From contig OZ017795.1 of the NCBI GenBank assembly GCA_963969395.1, forward strand, positions 41,645,063 through 41,709,062: 64,000 nt of DNA, read 5' to 3'. Shown here one piece after another: positions 1 to 10,400 of this stretch (positions are counted from its first letter, which is position 1; every line of letters starts with the position of its first letter). The translations under genes were made by a program, and so were the position numbers. The notes under the pieces are model-generated. The model did not search any database and was not told the origin of the DNA. It worked only from the letters and a program-made list of their open reading frames with translations. Source of the stretch: Pseudoscleropodium purum. Lineage: Eukaryota; Streptophyta; Bryopsida; Hypnales; Brachytheciaceae.

Positions 1-681
1 TTGACTTAGAAAGCTTCATTTTGAAAGTCAAAATTCAGTTTTAAGAACAAAAAGTCAAATAAAGTCAAATACACTACCATTACATAAAAGCAATATCCTT
101 TATTTATTATTTAATAAAAAAATTAACTAATGTGACTTGAACACAATTCACTAGTATGCAAATCTTGATGCACATATACTCATAGATTATTTATGAACAA
201 TTAGAAAAAAATTGTCTGTTGATTAGTATAGATTGATAAGAATTGTTTGACCATTTGTGATTAATGAGATGAAAGTTATGAGGAGTTTTAGTTCGCAAGT
301 AGGTATGGTTTTTAAAGACTCCATACCTACTTGCGAACTAAAACTCCTCATAACTTTCATCTCATTAATCACAATGGAATGATCCAAAGCTTTCTACAAA
401 TACATAAACCTAAAGAACCAATTTCAAATTTTTATTTTCTTCAAAAGTGATTTTTAAATAATTTTTTTGAGTTACCCAAATTGCTCACAAAACAAAGAAA
501 GTTGCATATCATGCGATAACTTTTTGATCATGTAGTCAAAAGTTATAAAAATTGTTAGGTCTTGAAATTACTCCTGGGGCACATATTCTCTGAAAATTTC
601 AAAAAAATACAGTAAAAACTTCATTTGTAGTAAGCTACCTAAATTTTCTATGTTGCAAAAAAATGCAGCTTGGTCCTTTAA
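1..681 (-). mobile_element. Fragment of TTAA element family C, reverse orientation
   Basis: From about 240 to 681 the reverse complement resembles the elements at 58510-59450 and 62455-63383. The shared order is an internal stretch resembling AAGTTATGAAGA, a run resembling AAATCACTTTTTTGAGAAAC, then a GGTCC-like end next to TTAA. The other end lies outside the window or is lost. Positions 1-240 are AT-rich and show no gene. The fragment abuts the next element at a shared TTAA (678-681). No coding capacity was found. Confidence 0.6.
251..377. repeat. Long foldback (57-bp arms, 12-nt loop)
   Basis: The left arm (251-308) and right arm (321-377) are reverse complements over about 57 bp, with one extra T in the left arm and a 12-nt loop (309-320). 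The arm sequence is itself part of TTAA family C (compare the GCAAGTAGTTAT-like segment near 62800). The hairpin therefore arose by inverted duplication inside a transposon fragment. A transcript would form a nearly perfect double-stranded stem of the kind that can feed small-RNA production. Transcription is not shown by the sequence. Confidence 0.9.
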
Positions 682-1613
682 CCCCTAAAGTCCCTAGGCC
701 ATTTTTCTGTCAAAAACCAATCAAAACTGCCATTTTTGCTGCATTCATCCAAAAAAACAAAAAAAATCATTTTTTTAGAATTTAACTGTAGGATCTTGTA
801 CTTCACTTGTCTTAGCTCATATGTTAAAAATTTCATAAAATTTGATCCTATAGATTGGAAGATAATAGCATTCGAAGTTGAAAAAGAAAGTTTTTGTGAA
901 CATTGGCCTGCAATTTCAGATGACTTTGACCACCAATTGTGGAATCTTTTTTTCACTATAGCCTTTGAAATTGAAAATTTTTTATGTTGAAGAATTGAAT
1001 TGAAAATCTAGGAAAAAAAATTAAAAAAAAACACACTTGATTTTCATTCTTTAAAAAATGCTAAGTAGAAGTAGATCTTAGATTGGAAAAAACAACTAAA
1101 TCGTTAATAACTCCAAGATGAAATTGAAAGACAATAATCCAAATTGTGAGATTGTTTTAGCAAGCAAACATAACATTTCCAAAAAAGAAATATGTGGAAA
1201 ATTGTGAAAATTGCATTCAGAAATGAATCCTATAAGTTATTTTTTCAAGAAGATGCTGAAATTGCCCAAAAAACAAGATTGTCCTTAATTTTCTCATTAT
1301 TAGTCCAAATAGAACAAATCAAGGCTTCACATGTAGACAAAAATAAAAAAATTCATGAAAAAAAAATTAAAATTTATTTTGATTTTTTGCGATTTTTTTT
1401 GTATTGCCCATTGAGTTCAGTTTCAGACTTTTTGTGGTATAACTTTTGCTCCCGAGCACCAATTGAAATAAAAATTATATTCCCATGTAGATAATCATTT
1501 TTTCTATCTTACGGGATAGTTTCAAAACAATTCACCATAGGAATCACAGGTGATAGGGACCTACCCAAAATTTGAGCTATCCCCCGAGGGGACAATGGGA
1601 CTTTAGGGGTTAA
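678..1613. mobile_element. Non-autonomous TTAA element, family B, complete
   Basis: This is a 936-bp element bounded by TTAA at 678-681 and 1610-1613. The ends are perfect 17-bp inverted repeats, TTAACCCCTAAAGTCCC on the left and its complement on the right. No credible reading frame is present, so it would need a transposase supplied in trans. TTAA targets are typical of the piggyBac superfamily, but assignment from ends alone is tentative. Related copies lie at 36726-37375 (reverse, truncated) and 60498-61087 (internally shortened). Confidence 0.85.
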
Positions 1614-3797
1614 GGGTTAAATAAATTTTGTTGGACTATGTTATTCTTGGAGTCTAGTTATTGTGTTAAATTGAAAATTTTGAAATATAAACTTATCTAG
1701 AAACCTTGAAAGTTAGAACATGAATATATAAATTATTTCTATACAATATATGGAGCTAGATTTGCCAAAAGATTGAATGCAAAGGCTTTAAACGGCATAT
1801 TTACAAAAGAAAATGCTTCCATTTAACATGGCTACACCACCAAAAGGTAGTACACTCTCAATCAACAAGAGACTAAAGCCATTGACATCAAATCAGAACT
1901 AAGTCATCAATTTAGGAATTAATTATTATCCATAACTACGTCATTGAACACACGATTGAAAAACAATTGATGATTGATTCATATTGGTCAGATACTCAAA
2001 TTAATCCTTACACTGAACCTCAACAATAATCTGAGTGTCAATGATTTGAGTAACATGGATATAAAGTTGCAACAAAGTCTAATCGATTTGTGCATGTGAG
2101 TATCATGATCTCAATATTTTTTTTGTGGATTTGGTGATTTAGCTTTCTTTAAACTAGAAATGATCCCTAGGAAACAAATTATATCCATTATGTCTATGGT
2201 TTGTCAAAGGATTTGGGTCTTGCACATTTCGGTTGCAGTCAATATGGAATGAGACTACTCAAAGCACTCACTACACAACTAAAGTTCCAGACATATAGAC
2301 ATTCATATGGGCTAAATGAGAATCCTTCAAACTTTAGAACTGACTTTGCCGTAGCTTCAGATCCACCTTTCATTGAGCCTCAAGAAAATTGAAAACATCT
2401 CTCTATACCCTAAACCACTTCTTCTTAATAAATTTTCACAATAAATTTAAAAATAATTAATCCCCTTTAAAATCTCCACAATTTGATGACAATCAACATA
2501 CAAAGGAGATCCACATTTAGAAGAAAAGATGACTATCTACTCAAAAGAGAGGTACCAATTCTTGGTTTGTATTGGTTGCCCCCCCTCCCTCTCCCCAAAA
2601 AATTTACAAGCTGTTGATTTGTTTTTAGATTGCTTACCTTCAAAATTGCCATTGATTTCTCAAAAAATCACAAGCTCTTGATCTATGAGATTTAATCTAA
2701 GCCATCAAAATAAATTTTGGATATGGATATAGTACCACATATGAAAATGTTTTGAATACTGAATACATATACCAGATACGGATAAGGGATGAATTGTCCC
2801 ATATTGATTGTAATGAGTTGGTTTTTGAAAATTACAAAAGGGGAGGAATAAAAATATTAAAATTTTGAAATCTTGAATTTAAATCTCAGTGAAACTCAAA
2901 ACAACAAAACCACTCAATGTCACTATCCACCCAAAAAATAGGATACACTCCAAGCAAAAGTGAAGAACGACAAAACATCAAGGAGGTTAGAAGTCGCAAA
3001 AGGGAGGATGTTGGATAGGCAGTGGCAAGAGGTTGGGGGAGACAAACAAGAAACAAAACCCTCCATCCCTCCATCATCCAAAGATGGGGCAATAGAGGGG
3101 TTGATCCCCTTGGCCTTTACTCGTCCCTCTAACATCCTTCTAAAAGTGCATGTAAAAAAAAGACCTCTATTTTGTTCAATATTAGTTTATCCTATACACT
3201 ACTCATTGCTAATTTGAGGCCCTAGATTGCAAGTATAAAGTCAAAATCTACAAATTTTATCACATCTGGCAAATAAAAAATTTCAGCATTTTCCCTTGGG
3301 GACAAGCAATGGGTTAGTTCACCTTGGCCCCTACACTGGCACCCACCACAAAATAGGGCATGTGCATGGGATATTAGGATGATCACCCATTTCCAATCAC
3401 TTAAACAAATCGAACCTTATACAACATCAGAAAAAACAAGGAATAAATTTTTCTACGTCTAAAAATACATTTGATAAGGATTCCATATTTTTGGACATGA
3501 GAATTATTTGTCACAAAATTTCTCTAAATTTTAAGGCAAAAGATTTTTTTTGCCCTTATATTATGATATAGGACGTGCTATTTCCAATGAATGCATACTG
3601 AAAATTTGTTATCACTTTAGTATTGAAATAGAAAACCACAAGCTACAATCCAAATTTGACAACGCAACACTAATTGCTTCAAAAGCCATTAGTTTCCCCG
3701 CTCTAGTTGCTAAAAATAGAGCATCATTTTTTTATCAAAAATAGACCACCCTATGCTACAAAAATGGGGTGATAATCAAAATTGGGTGATCTCTTTT
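1614..3797. other. Intergenic, no gene seen
   Basis: AT-rich sequence with only short random open frames. The slightly GC-richer patch at 2950-3140 is open on both strands for about 70-85 codons, but it has no recognisable protein and no start or splice context that I trust. Confidence 0.6.
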
Positions 3798-4707
3798 TTA
3801 ATCCCTAAATGCTTGAGGCACAAAAATCTAGTGTTTGCAAAACTTTAAAGTTAAATGAAACCTAACCAAGTTGCTATTTTTAGCAATTTGTGTTTTTGGA
3901 AAGTTCTTCTTGAAGTCTAGTTTTAGCATCAAAAATCCAATCTTGAAAATAAATGATAATGATTTTTCTATTTAAGATTTTGTACAAGAGTACCCATTGC
4001 AATTTTAACTTCATTTAGTGTTGAGAGCTCTTGGAAACAAGCCTCAAATATACTAGATCTTGAAGAAAAAATCACATTTAAAACTCATTTAAAAAAAGTA
4101 CTGAGTAGATTTTAAGAAGCCATAAATTGATTGGGGTTATACATGTTAGACCTTTAACCTTATATTTTTTTGGTCACCAACTATTTAGATTTGACTTGTG
4201 AAAAGAAGATTGAAAGACTTCACATCACTTTTGTAATTTTAACACCCTCATGGTCAAACATTATAATCTTTTACTCCATAAGTGATATTGTTGTGTTTTC
4301 TTTTCCTATGAGATCTCTAACATGTCTAATTTGAATTTGTACAATTACAATTCAAAAAAGTTGATACAACTTATCAAAATGTTGACACTTTGTTCAATTT
4401 AGACATTAGAGGATTTTTGGCCATCAAGAGGGCCGCTTCAAGAAGGTGGGGCGCAAACTTCTTTCCTGCAGTTTTTTAGGAATGACTATTTTCAACCAAA
4501 AATTTTAAAAATAATAATAATAATCTTGAAATGAAAAAAAAGTGAAAAAAATTATTATTATTTTTAGACGTGGCAGTCGCTGTGCCACGTCATTGAGCTG
4601 TCGCGGCTACTTGCAAGACAATTCCCACAGTCTGGGAACTCACAATCCTCTTAGAGTGAAAAACTCTTCTAATGGCTCAAAATAGGCCTTGGGCATTTAG
4701 GGGTTAA
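3798..4707. mobile_element. TTAA element, family A, with an internal insertion
   Basis: The element is 910 bp long with TTAA at 3798-3801 and 4704-4707. Its ends are TTAATCCCTAAATGC and the complement GCATTTAGGGGTTAA. Compared with the copies at 4704-5348 and 19908-20558 (both about 650 bp), it carries roughly 264 extra bp at about 4403-4666. That insert is GC-richer, holds AAT-rich runs and has an inverted GTGGCA/TGCCAC motif, so it is probably a second element nested inside. No coding sequence was seen. Confidence 0.85.
4403..4666. mobile_element. Insertion nested inside a family A TTAA element
   Basis: This segment is absent from the two sister copies. It contains A/T-rich trinucleotide runs followed by a GC-rich part with a short GTGGCAGTCGCTGTGCCAC palindrome-like core. 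It vaguely resembles the repeat at about 6880-7085. Its exact ends and any target duplication could not be fixed by eye. Confidence 0.5.
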
Positions 4708-5348
4708 TCTTTAACTGCCCGATGCACCAGAATCTGGTGTTTGCAAAACTTTGAAGTTAAATAAAACCTAACCAAGTTTTTATTTTTAGTAGTTTCTATT
4801 TATAGAAAGTTTTTCTTGAAGTGTAGTTTTAGCATCAAAAATCTGATCTTGAAAATAAATGATAGTGATTTTTCTATTCAAGGTTTTGTGCAAGTATATC
4901 CATTGCAATCTTGACTTCCCGTAGTGTTGAGAGCTCTTGGAAATGAGCCTCAAATACATTAGGACTTGAAGAAAAAATCACATTGAAAACTCATTTAAAA
5001 CAATTATAGAGTAGATTTTAAGAAGCCATAAATCGATTGGCGTTATTCGTATTAGGCCATTAAACCTCATATTTTTTTGGTCACCAACTTTTTAGGTTTG
5101 ACTTGTGAAAAGTGAATTGAAAATTTTTCATAGTTTTAACACCCTCGTGGTCAAACGTTACAATCTTCCAATTTATAAGTGATATTGTTGTGTTTTTTCT
5201 TCCTATGTGATCTCTAACATGTCCATTTTGAATTTGTACAGTTACAATTCAAAAAAAATTGATACAGCTTATCAATATGTTGACTTTTTGTTCAATTTGG
5301 AGCAAATTTCTAAAGGCTCAAAACAGGCCTTGGGCATTTAGGGGTTAA
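4704..5348. mobile_element. TTAA element, family A, tandem partner
   Basis: A 645-bp copy starting at the same TTAA (4704-4707) that ends its neighbour and finishing at TTAA 5345-5348. The left end TTAATCTTTAACTGC is a mutated form of the family end, and the right end GCATTTAGGGGTTAA is intact. The interior is closely similar to 3798-4707 without the insert. The shared TTAA implies that one copy inserted exactly into the target site of the other, or that they moved as a unit. Confidence 0.85.
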
Positions 5349-6860
5349 GTAACGACATGACGCACTGCCACGCAGCAAGCGATGGCGGCCGCATCATCTG
5401 TGACAAATAGGAAATTCGAAAGAATCCCTGACAATAGGAACCTGGCCTATATTACATCCCAAGACGCTTCTAGACTGTTCCTCAAACTGAAGACGGCTTG
5501 TACTCCGTCTGAAGAACCGACTTGCCGTTGTCGCAGTCTGGACCGGAGCTCAAATCCTCAACTTCAACTTGGTGGCGGCCATGGCTTCCACTACTGAGAC
5601 TCTGAGTTTGATAAGTTCAACAGAATTAACACTGTCCTAACTTCCTTCGACTTATTGAATGCATGTTGTCCAGCCTTCATACAATTCAATCTGTTTGATC
5701 AATTGCCAAAACGAGCTCGAAATTCAGAAGCATCCTCAGTCGGTGAATGTATGCAAGTTTCTTTGGAAAATGTTGTTTTAATTAATGGACACTAGGCGTG
5801 GCTGACGAGCGAGGGAGTTCCTACTTGCATGTTCTCACTTGCGTCGGTGCCAAATTCCATTTCACTTGAAACGCCTCAGGAGACTCGATCTCCTGTGCCC
5901 AGAATCATTTTGCAGCAGTTGTGAGAGCTCACCCTTAGTTCCTACTGTAAACGAAAGCTTGGTTGCATTTTGAAACGCCTGGAGATTCTTCTGTTCATAA
6001 AACATTTTCTAGCAGTTGTAGCATTCACCCTTATTAGCCTCTCCCTTGTCGATGTCAACCCAAAAGAACTCCAAAGTTGAACTTTTGGTGTGGAGAGAAT
6101 GCATAGTGCTGCGCGATTCTTGTCAAGATTCTTGCAGCATTTGGTACTCCAGTCTGTGCAAGAAAAGAATCGAGTGATTCCATGCCTACGGTGTTGCCCT
6201 TCAAGATGTTGGAATCATGTAAGATAGTGGTGTCTGGTATGTCATTTTAGAATTGCACTCCCAACCTATGTCCGGGACGTGAACTTTGAGGAGCATTGTC
6301 CTTAATGCAAAGGGGTGTCAAAGATGGTTTGTAATTTCAGAATTACATTCCAAAACTTTGTCTAGAGCTAGGACTTCGGAGAAGATATGGTACTCAATTT
6401 GGTACAAATCTGTAAAATAGAATCACAAGCACAGGGAGGTCTTCTGTAGTTTCCCTTCAGGAAACATTCAAGGTTTCCCAGATGATTTGCACTAGGAGCA
6501 GGGGAATCTAGGAATCAGAGATACATAATCTCCCTCAATTTCGATAAACTGGCTGGATTCACAACAGACTTTGCCACTTTGCAGGACGCACAGCCTGAAA
6601 CTTTAAAACCTACACCAGCCCTTCCTGAACCCTAGATACTAAAATTGTTGCCTTGCGCAAGACGTAAATGGTAGTGGTCGTCCTCAAGTTTGTTGGAGTT
6701 GCTATCCTGCAAGATTGTTTGTCCTACGGAGTTGTGGTCTTGCATTTGCGCTTCATCCCATCTCCATCCCATTAGAAGAGTTTTGGGGGGTCTAGAAGCC
6801 TGTTTCAGGCATGTTCCCCATAGCTGTTCCCCGCAGCGAGGGAAATGGCCCGCTGTTAGA
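5349..6860. other. GC-richer unassigned region
   Basis: The composition changes sharply to near gene-like GC after the TTAA elements. The longest plus-strand frame starting at an ATG (5382-5597, 71 codons) resembles nothing I know. Stops break every frame, and I could not chain exons into a protein. It may be a decayed gene, a UTR or a non-coding transcript. Confidence 0.4.
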
Positions 6861-7085
6861 AATTTTTTTTCATAAAATTAAAATTAAAATTAAATTTTAA
6901 TTTTAATTTTTTTAAAAGTCTCCAAACGCAAAAAAAAAAATTAAATTTTTCTTTTTTTTTGGTTCAATGATGTGGCACGGTCTTGGCCATGTCAGACCGC
7001 TGCACCGAACCTATTTTCTGTGTTCGCAAGCTGTAATAACTCGCAGGCATCCAAAGGCCCCAAAAATCTTCTAATGCTTGCATGT
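6861..7085. repeat. Dispersed repeat with a palindromic A/T block
   Basis: An A/T palindrome of AAATTAAAATT type at about 6865-6920 is followed by a segment (6969-7080) with ATGATGTGGCAC, CCATGTC and TAACTCGC words. In reverse complement these words recur in the same order at 59822-60094 and 60095-60370. It looks like a dispersed non-coding repeat family. No termini were defined. Confidence 0.5.
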
Positions 7086-7770
7086 TTCTTTGAGTTCCAT
7101 TGGCCTAGCCAAGACCTTAATAAGCGAAGTTGGGCTAGGCCCACCATCAAATGTAGGATTTAACATCTTGCAAACTTAGCATTAAAACTTTAAATACTAA
7201 TTTGTTAGTGAAGTCCATTCCAACAATGTATTAGAGAATTGCTAGCTCTGCTTCATATTAGAATGATAGTCTCTGAATAAAGAAATTTAGGTGAAACCAA
7301 ACTATAATCTCACGTTTTGTATAATTTTGCAAATGTGGGTTGGTATTTTATTTTTATTTTTTGCATCTTTCCTTTCAATAGATAAATTTATTGAAGTGTC
7401 AATCAATCATTTGCCTAGGGTTCTCAATATGAAAACAACTATTTAAGAAATGAACTAGCTAATTTGTATGTAGTTGCTGGATGTTTGCGTACATTGCTTT
7501 GAAGTGTGTCACAAGACATTGAAGTTGTTATTTAGTTTGGTTGGTGAACATCAACTTTGTGAATTTTGTGGAATTCCACAGCTTTGGTATTTTTGAAATA
7601 GAAATCTAGCTATACTAATAACAATAATTAGAGTTACATTACATTTAATAAGCAATATTACTTAACTTAGTATTTAATTTACTCTAATCTTTATATAGTT
7701 GACAAATAGCATTTAGGTTGATGAATTGTATTGCTAATATTTGTTGGATATTTTTGCCTTTTTATATTAT

Positions 7771-7830
7771 ATGTCAACATGAACACTAACAAAAATTACA
7801 AAAGCTAACAAATGGTGTTCATGTTGACAT
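7771..7830. repeat. Small inverted repeat (16-bp arms)
   Basis: ATGTCAACATGAACAC at 7771-7786 is perfectly complementary to 7815-7830 across a 28-nt loop. The ATGTCAACA word also occurs in the foldback MITE at 14127-14353, so this may be a relic of a similar element. It lies in otherwise featureless AT-rich DNA (7090-8050). Confidence 0.6.
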
Positions 7831-8052
7831 TTAGTGTTGTTGACATTGTATTAGAATTTGTAACTAGAGTTTCAAACACTAAATATTATTATTAGAATAA
7901 TGCTTCTTTGTAGAATTTTTATGTGGATGAATGTCACAATTTTTTTGGCACTCATAGTCTTGCCAACATAAGAAAATGGATGATCATTACTAATTCAATT
8001 CACTTGTGACAATTCAAATATGGCATTTTAAGAAATCACACCTCCAATTTGA

Positions 8053-10400
8053 CACTTGAGGAAAATCCTTGTGATAGAGCTCATGTCCACAAGGCAATTA
8101 GAATCCTCTCGATACATACAAATGGAAGAAATGGTACTTATACTTTGCAAAATAGCCAATGAGAATGGCCCTACTCATGTGAACACTCATTTGAATTTCA
8201 TGACCACAAATGTTGTATCCTACATGATCTTCAACAAATTATTCATGGGTTTGGAGGTACTAAAATGGTCCAGGTAGTAACATTTGTTTGTTTTTTCAAA
8301 ATTTAGCTAAACTTTAAAATATGGCAAGATTGTTCTTAATTTCACTCCTCCCTCCAAAATTTCTTATTTCAAATCAATGTTAGTTCAATGGCAACTTGTA
8401 AAAAATATAAAGTGTCTTTACTACAAATTTTAGCTTTTGATAGCCATTGTTGGGAGAACATTCAAGATAATCATTGTGGAATAGTTTGGTAGAAATATAC
8501 TTCACTCTTGTGCCATTTTGACAATTTTGGAATATAAATTCTAATCTATTTTGCTAAGTTTCATTATTGAAATTAGCCAAGAATTCTCTATACTTGTCAT
8601 TTGGCTATAATTCATGCAATTTGTTTTGGTTGGATTTAGGAATTCATAGAGATTGTAAAAGAATCGACTATTTGTTATAGTATTATTTACATTGGAGACT
8701 ACTTCAATGTTCCAAAGTGGTTTGACCCTCAATGGTTGAACAAGCAGTTTCAAAAGCTTTGAGCTTGCATGGACATGTTCTACAAGAAGATGATTGATGA
8801 ATACAAGGAAGATCAAAGGAGGAAGCCCCCCAAAGAAGGAAAAAAAACACTCCTTGACATTATCATAGAGCAATTGGATTTTCCAAAGCAAGGAGTTATT
8901 GAGGAACACATCAAAGGAGTCATTTATGTAAGTAATTCCGAAAATATAAATTTGAAATTTTTTATCTTGAGATCTAAAATTAGACCTATTATTAATGCTT
9001 TCAAAATAATGACTATCATTTTGAGTTTAAGGTCAAGCTTTAGTACACATAAATAGTTCAAACTTTGAAAATTTATCACTTTTTGATATGATGTCCTATT
9101 TCAATGTGACTACTATCTCAACAATAGGTGTTAGACTACATTGAAAGTATCTTTGAATTACTAACAAGCCCATCAACAATGAGTTTATTCTAAATATTAT
9201 AATTGCTTGAACGATGAATAGCTTAAACAATATTTTCTTAAATAATTTATTCCTTAAAATTGCAATGTAATGTACTCATTTTTACAAATGAATCCTTAAA
9301 AGTTGAAAATTATCATTCAAAAAGTGAATAAGAAATTTGAACATTGAAAAATGATTTTTATGATTAGTAACAACACATTGACACTTATTTTTCATGCTTC
9401 TAACAATAGAGTTTCATTTACCTCTCATTTGAAGCTTTAAAGAGGATAGATTTTCAAAGATCCTTATCCAATAGTTTGACCCTCCTTTAAATCCTTCCAT
9501 TTCATTATATATTGCTTCCTCAACTTAGTTTTAAATCCATTGGTCCTTGAAATTATAAAGACTTAGACTGAGTTGCAATGCTTGATTTACTATTAGAAAT
9601 TCTAATCCATAAACTTGTAATTACTTGAACCACGTACATTTGAGTGATGTTATGACATAAATCCAAAGCTTATAATTGCTTGGAACCATATATTCTTGCA
9701 AAAGATGTGACACTAACTCCAAGCCCTAAAATTTGTAGTCCAAAAATTGCTTGAAGTTGATGATATGCATGAGATGATTGAGTTGTTGAGATGGATTCTT
9801 TCATTGCCAAACGTAGAATTTCTTGAAGTCATATACATGTGCGAATGATTGAATTCCCATGTTGAATCCCTTCATTGCTAGGTTTTGCTAGCAGTTGGAA
9901 TAGAAACAACAACAATGACAATCGAATGGACCATGGCAGAAGTTCTTCACAATCCAACATCATTAACCAAAGTGACCTTAGAACTTGGCCGTATAGTTGG
10001 CTTGAACCGTTTTGTGCAAGAATTTGACTTTCCTCACCCCAAGTATCTCCACGCCATCATCAAAGAGACTATGGGCTTGCATCCTCCCGTTCCATTACTC
10101 ATCCCACATGAAAGTAGGGCCGCGACCAAAGCTTTTGGCTATGACATTTGTACACAAATACGTTTGTTTGTAAATGCTTGGGCCATCAGCCACAACAATA
10201 ACAATTGGGAAAAGCCTTTGGAGTTTGTTCTAGAGAGACGGAAGAATGTGGCAATAGAGTTTTTAGGCAACATTTTGAGTCGTTGCCTTTGGGGTCAGGA
10301 AGGCGGCAATGTCATGGAATAGGGTTGGCATTTGTAGTGGTGCATTTGCAAGTGGCAAGCTTGTTGCAAGAAGCAAGGCCAAGAGTGACTTTATCAATGC
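8053..10400 (+). pseudogene. Cytochrome P450 pseudogene (CYP71-clan type)
   Basis: Recognisable P450 pieces lie in order. The C-helix to E-helix segment (8053-8277) reads HLRKILVIELMSTRQLES and later FMTTNVVSYMIFNK. A second piece (about 8695-8930) reads YFNVPKWFDPQ, then a stop, then MDMFYKKMIDEYKEDQR. After a probable intron, the I-helix exon (about 9885-10400) has AVGIETTTMTIEW, the K-helix ETMGLHPP and the haem region LGSGRRQCHG. The reading frame is broken by TGA within KL*AC near 8761 and by a frame change at about 10260-10290, upstream of the haem cysteine. No N-terminal membrane anchor was found. A functional copy would be an ER-bound haem monooxygenase; this one cannot make a whole enzyme. 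Confidence 0.85.

Noticed and set aside
5382..5597. 71-codon plus-strand frame as a gene
   Set aside because: No family match, no splice continuation and stops in all frames downstream; kept only as an unassigned region.
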